A stretch of DNA of 64,000 nt from CAMEON01 sp963643175. GTDB taxonomy: Bacteria > Bacillota > Clostridia > Oscillospirales > CAG-272. The notes below the pieces were generated by a model, which made no database searches, was not told the DNA's origin, and saw only the letters and a program-made list of their open reading frames with translations. The stretch spans positions 90,698 to 154,697 of the forward strand of contig CAVIJF010000002.1 in assembly GCA_963643175.1 (NCBI GenBank), given 5' to 3'. This document shows positions 60,361-64,000 of this stretch, in pieces. The number at the start of each line of letters is the position of its first letter. The stretch's first letter is position 1. The translations under genes and the position numbers were made by a program.

Positions 60361-61404
60361 GTGAGCTTTTTGCCGACCGATATTCCCGATCTCCGGGGGT
60401 ATGACAGTGGCGTCGTACTCTCCAACCTCTCGCGCCTGCGGGCGCGGGAGGATCGGCTGGGCGAGCAGATGCTCACCCAGATCTGGGAGTTGGCGGGTGC
60501 CGTCCTGCAGGACGCGGCAGGCGATCCGGACACGCTGACCAGTATTCTGCTGGCACTGCAGTCCGATGGGGAAGAGCAGGGGACAGCGCCGGGGGACGGC
60601 GTTCTGCCGGAATACCGGGCACTGCTCGACCGGCTCCGCACCCGGGACGGGCTGTATGCCCGGCTGGTGCTGTACCGCTATCTGGATGCGCGGAATCCGG
60701 CGGGGGGCTGTACCGTTCTGCCCCTGCGGGAGGTGCCGCCCACAGTGCGTGGGCGGGTCGCCTACATGACCGGTTCGCTGGCGGACAAGGCGTTCCTGCA
60801 CTTTGCCGAACAGTTGCCCGGATGCCGCGCCGCCGATGCCCGCAGTTTTGTGGATGCATGCGAGGAGGTGTACAACGGGCTGTGCCAGTTCTGCATCCTG
60901 CCGCTGGAGAGTGCCGAGGAGGGGCGGCTGGCTGCCTTCTCCCGGCTCATTGTGCGGTACGGGCTGCAGACCGTTGCGGTATGCGACGTGGCACAGCGCG
61001 GGGTCAACGGCACCCGGCGTACCTGCTTTGCCCTCCTGTGTGCGGGAGACGGGGAGCCGGTTTTCCGTTGCTGCCGGCAGGAGGCTACGCCACGCTACTT
61101 TGAGTTGGTGCACATTGCCCGCACGGCGCCGTCCGTGGCGGACGTATTGGCGGTTGCCGACTTCTGCGGGATGCACCTTGTCCGCGCCGACACGCTCTCT
61201 GCGGCGGACGCCGCCGCGCTGTCCCGTGGGCGGGAGGATGACGCCGACGAGCAGGTACTGCACGACGGCGCACTGCCGGTCAGCCTGCTGTTTGACGGCA
61301 GTCCTGGCTCCGACCGAACCGGGCGCGGAACGGATCTGTCCGTTTTCCTGCGTTGGCTGACGCTGGAGGCGGGGGACGATCTCGTGACCGGGTGTTACAC
61401 CTGA
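60361..61404 (+). CDS. Prephenate-dehydratase-fold protein of unknown function
   Basis: A 347-residue protein starting at GTG 60361 after GGGGAGGTG, 21 bp beyond htpG. Residues 1-110 are helical with RLRAREDRLGEQ, like a chorismate-mutase-type helix set. Residues ~128-230 resemble the PDT periplasmic-binding fold (GRVAYMTGSLADKAFLHFAE, SFVDACEEVYNG, FCILPLESAEEGRLAAF). The catalytic TRF motif of prephenate dehydratase is not seen (VNGTRRTCFALL is at that place). So it may be a regulator or a dead P-protein rather than an enzyme for phenylalanine. The assignment is by pattern only. Confidence 0.6.
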   Translation: MSFLPTDIPDLRGYDSGVVLSNLSRLRAREDRLGEQMLTQIWELAGAVLQDAAGDPDTLTSILLALQSDGEEQGTAPGDGVLPEYRALLDRLRTRDGLYARLVLYRYLDARNPAGGCTVLPLREVPPTVRGRVAYMTGSLADKAFLHFAEQLPGCRAADARSFVDACEEVYNGLCQFCILPLESAEEGRLAAFSRLIVRYGLQTVAVCDVAQRGVNGTRRTCFALLCAGDGEPVFRCCRQEATPRYFELVHIARTAPSVADVLAVADFCGMHLVRADTLSAADAAALSRGREDDADEQVLHDGALPVSLLFDGSPGSDRTGRGTDLSVFLRWLTLEAGDDLVTGCYT

Positions 61405-61431
61405 CAGGCAAAACCGAAAGAGGGATCCGCT

Positions 61432-61452
61432 GCCGGATCAGTCAGCGGTTCC
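61432..61452 (+). repeat. Dispersed family A repeat, degenerate copy
   Basis: GCCGGATCAGTCAGCGGTTCC, between the PDT-like and TSCPD genes. Confidence 0.45.
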
Positions 61453-61484
61453 AAAGAGATGATTAAGAAAGGAATCAAAACCGC

Positions 61485-61748
61485 ATGGAACATTTCAGCT
61501 ACAAGCCGACCGGAGTCTGTTCGCGCAATATTGAGATTGAGACGGATGGAAACCGCATCGCAAAAGTCACCTTCACCGGCGGCTGTTCCGGCAATACGCA
61601 GGGCATCGCTGCGCTCATCGTCGGTATGGATATAGATGAAGCCATTACCCGGCTGTCCGGCATCCGGTGCGGCTTCAAGACGACCTCCTGCCCCGATCAG
61701 CTGGCGCAGGCGCTCCTGCGCCTGAAGTCCGAGCGGGCGGCAGGCTAA
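61485..61748 (+). CDS. TSCPD domain protein (TIGR03905 family)
   Basis: An 87-residue protein equal to a stand-alone TSCPD domain: VCSRNIEIETDG, TFTGGCSGNTQGIAALIVG and the ending KTTSCPDQLAQAL. The domain is also found at the end of class II ribonucleotide reductases, where its cysteines bind a metal. The free-standing form is common in clostridia and of unknown role. AAGAAAGGA precedes ATG 61485. Confidence 0.9.
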   Translation: MEHFSYKPTGVCSRNIEIETDGNRIAKVTFTGGCSGNTQGIAALIVGMDIDEAITRLSGIRCGFKTTSCPDQLAQALLRLKSERAAG

Positions 61749-61802
61749 GCGGCAGGTACGGAGGGACACGGTGCGCATACCATGCTGACAGGGAGGAAAC
61801 GA

Positions 61803-63851
61803 ATGGATACAGGAAAGCCCTGTGCGCCGGGGCGGGTGCGGCGCGTCCTCAGCCCGGATTTGCCGTGGCTGTACATACTGGCCGCATTTGCCATGACCCT
61901 TCTGGTGGAGGGACTTGCCCGTCGTTCGCCGGGGGGCGGGTTTCTGTTCCTTGTCCGGAATCCGGTGGGCTTTTTTACCAATATGGGCATTATTCTGCTC
62001 ACCATGCTGCTTGCTATGCTGTTCCCCAAGCGGGTGCCGGTGCTGAGTCTGGTTGCGTTTGTGTGGTTTGCGCTGGGTATGACGGAATGCATTCTGCTTT
62101 CCAACCGCGTTACGCCGCTGACGGCGGTGGATTTCGCTGTCTTTTTCAGCGTAATCACCATTATGAACAATTACCTGACTATTCCGCAGATTGTCCTGAT
62201 ACTGGTGTGCTCCGCGCTCTGCATCGCCGGGCTTGTGTTCCTGTTTATCCGGGCGCGCAGGCACCGCGTATACTGGAAGCGAGCTCTGCTGTCGCTCGGC
62301 TGTGTGGTGCTGGGCATGGTTCTCCTGCTGGCTGTTGGATTTGTCTGCGGTCGGATGTCGGTTGAGTTCAACAACCTGTCCGATGCGTATGACAGTTACG
62401 GCTTCGGTTACTGCTTCCTCCTGAGCGTGGTGGATCGGGGCGTGGATAAGCCGGAAAGTTACAGCGAGCAGGCGGTACAGAGTATTTTGGACACGGTTCC
62501 GCCTGCCTCGGACAGCAATGTGACAGGTGACAGCGGTCCGAACGTCATCTTTGTGCAGCTGGAATCCTTCTTTGACGTGAACACGTTGGCGGGCGTGACC
62601 TACTCCGAGGAACCGCTCCCGAACCTCAGGCGGCTGGCGGCGATGTATCCGTCCGGTCAGCTGGAGGTGCCCGTCATCGGTGCCGGTACGGTCAACTCCG
62701 AATTTGAGGTACTGACCGGAATGCGGGTTAAGGATTTCGGTGCGGCGGAGTACCCGTACAAGTCGATTCTGTCCGACAAAACCTGCGAGACCATTGCCTA
62801 TGACCTGCTTGCCAGCGGGTACCGCACGCACGCCATACACAATCACCAAGGCTCCTTCTATGCGCGCAATGAGGTGTATACCCATCTGGGCTTTCAGGAT
62901 TTTACCTCCATCGAGTATTTCCGCAACCCGGAGTACAACAGTCGCGAGTGGGCAAAGGATTCCCTCCTGACAGACGAGATTATGAGCCTGATGTCAGGAA
63001 CGGAGGAGCGGGACTTTGTGTTTGCCGTTTCGGTGCAGGCGCACGGCAAGTACCCGACCGACTACGTGCCGGAAGAGGGGGACATATATGTCACCGGCGG
63101 CGTGGACGACCCGGACAGCCTGTCCAAGCTGAACTACTACATCAGCCAGTTGCACGAGGTGGACGCCTTTATCGGGGCACTGTACCGTGCGGTTATGGAG
63201 TCGGACGAGGAGACGGTGCTGGTGTTCTACGGGGATCACCTGCCGAGCCTTGCCAAGGATGCGGCGCTGAACCAGACAGCACCGGATTACGAAACGCCCT
63301 ACCTGATTATAGCCAATTATGAGTTGGATATGACCGGAGCCTCGATGGGACAGCTGTATGCCTATCAGCTGTTCCCGCTGGTGATGCAGCTCATCGGCAA
63401 TCGGGAAGGCATTATCAATCGCTTCCACGCTGCCCGCAAGGACACGGAGGGCTATCTGGACGACCTGGAGACGTTGGAGTACGATATTCTGTACGGCAAG
63501 CGTTACGCGCTGGACGGCGGTTCGTATCCGGTCATGGAGGATATGACCATGGGCACGCGCCCGGTGCGCATCACGGATGTCACGGCGGACGAGGACTGGA
63601 TCCGGGTCACGGGCGAGAACTTCACGCCGTACAGCGTCGTGACGGTGGGAGGCAGTGAGAAGAAAACGCAGTATGTGGATGAGAACACCCTGCTGGTGGA
63701 GCGGAATCTGCTCAGCGGACTGGGGCTGTCCCGCACGGTCACGGTCCGGCAGGTCACGACCAACGGCAAGACGCTTTCGGAATCCGAGCCGTTCCTGCCC
63801 AACCCGGAGCCAACAGGGAGTGCCACGGAGGACGTCGGTTCCGACCCGTGA
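61803..63851 (+). CDS. LTA synthase-like membrane sulfatase-fold enzyme with C-terminal Ig-like domain
   Basis: A 682-residue protein with five N-terminal helices (~25-190) and an outer alkaline-phosphatase-fold domain: VIFVQLESFFDV (metal), GAGTVNSEFEVLTGM (nucleophile Thr), HNHQGSFYARNE, VQAHGKYP and VFYGDHLPS. This is the LtaS group that polymerises glycerol phosphate from phosphatidylglycerol; related enzymes decorate other polymers. The last ~90 residues (VTADEDWIRVTGENFTP) look like an IPT/Ig-like domain not usual in LtaS. GGGAGG precedes ATG 61803. The run ends at a terminator. Confidence 0.88.
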   Translation: MDTGKPCAPGRVRRVLSPDLPWLYILAAFAMTLLVEGLARRSPGGGFLFLVRNPVGFFTNMGIILLTMLLAMLFPKRVPVLSLVAFVWFALGMTECILLSNRVTPLTAVDFAVFFSVITIMNNYLTIPQIVLILVCSALCIAGLVFLFIRARRHRVYWKRALLSLGCVVLGMVLLLAVGFVCGRMSVEFNNLSDAYDSYGFGYCFLLSVVDRGVDKPESYSEQAVQSILDTVPPASDSNVTGDSGPNVIFVQLESFFDVNTLAGVTYSEEPLPNLRRLAAMYPSGQLEVPVIGAGTVNSEFEVLTGMRVKDFGAAEYPYKSILSDKTCETIAYDLLASGYRTHAIHNHQGSFYARNEVYTHLGFQDFTSIEYFRNPEYNSREWAKDSLLTDEIMSLMSGTEERDFVFAVSVQAHGKYPTDYVPEEGDIYVTGGVDDPDSLSKLNYYISQLHEVDAFIGALYRAVMESDEETVLVFYGDHLPSLAKDAALNQTAPDYETPYLIIANYELDMTGASMGQLYAYQLFPLVMQLIGNREGIINRFHAARKDTEGYLDDLETLEYDILYGKRYALDGGSYPVMEDMTMGTRPVRITDVTADEDWIRVTGENFTPYSVVTVGGSEKKTQYVDENTLLVERNLLSGLGLSRTVTVRQVTTNGKTLSESEPFLPNPEPTGSATEDVGSDP

Positions 63852-63863
63852 AATCCGTCGACG

Positions 63864-63903
63864 GAATCCCCCGCCATGCCGGAAATAGCATGGCGGGGGA
63901 TTC
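63864..63903 (+). terminator. Terminator of the long plus-strand run
   Basis: GAATCCCCCGCCATGC and GCATGGCGGGGGATTC stem, then TCTT. Confidence 0.83.
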
Positions 63904-64000
63904 TCTTATGGGAACCTCTAAAAATCAGTTTCCGCATCAATTTCCGCGATTCAACGGTGAAAATAATGAAATCGGAGCGGCGAATCGCATGCCTGTTTCG

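Noticed and set aside
59101..61263. 720-residue minus-strand frame opposite htpG and the PDT-like gene
   Set aside because: Antisense shadow; the plus-strand proteins carry recognisable motifs and ribosome sites.

Overview
The window looks like a chromosomal piece of a GC-rich, Gram-positive, probably gut-dwelling member of the Clostridia (Oscillospiraceae/Ruminococcaceae-like). The reasons are AGGAGG-type ribosome sites, sigma-A promoters with 17-bp spacers, a T-box before thrS, an L10 leader before rplJ, clostridial families (DUF4364, DUF5711, DUF1846, DUF1934, DUF2089, VanZ, TSCPD), a remnant of the spore-coat catalase CotJC, and many glycoside hydrolases. Ten Ns at 40265-40274 show it is a draft scaffold, probably a metagenome bin. 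Taxonomy is inference.

Layout. 1-2933: the end of an Fe-S aldo/keto reductase, an ECF-like S component, a DUF1893 protein and an MFS carrier. 3060-4990: two decayed genes (serine dehydratase, esterase) around an intact hydrolase. 5061-7845: homoserine dehydrogenase with a membrane protein, divergent from DUF4364. 7931-17150: a carbohydrate block with a large secreted discoidin-type glycosidase-like protein, a divergent GH99/GH71-like enzyme, dTMP kinase, a GH27 alpha-galactosidase and aldose epimerase; the epimerase is last in a truA-DUF5711-cvpA-galM operon. 20107-21075: an intergenic repeat and RNase P RNA. 21256-26453: a transglutaminase-like protein, a helicase fragment, DUF1934, and a four-part set (DUF2089, LiaF-like, SHOCT-like, Gly-periodic) that may be an envelope-stress module. 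26565-37238: a minus-strand block with uvrB, DUF1846, one unplaced accessory gene, rpe, and a compact operon tyrS-(DUF896-TsaE)-tsaB-rpiB-ispD-ispF. 37887-39980: lipoprotein, VanZ, phosphoesterase, tRNA-Gln. 40144-43415: an AT-richer island with an IS5-type transposase remnant, GH92 mannosidase and a sugar acetyltransferase. 43482-49639: rplJ-rplL, glyA, mgsA-like, T-box thrS. 49721-51801: a sulfatase-fold gene between 35-bp inverted repeats. 51835-63851: tmcAL, a CotJC scrap, then a long plus-strand run (membrane protein, hydrolase, two AI-2E-type permeases, htpG, a PDT-like protein, a TSCPD protein, a second LtaS-like enzyme).

The most unusual material: the DUF896-TsaE fusion; the envelope module with a cysteine heptad array and sixteen G-x-hydrophobic-x tetrads; several dispersed repeat families, one flanking a gene as long inverted repeats; a MgsA homologue with catalytic-site changes; a tRNA-Gln lacking U55; and a PDT-fold protein of unknown role. 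No CRISPR array, prophage or recognised defence island is visible.
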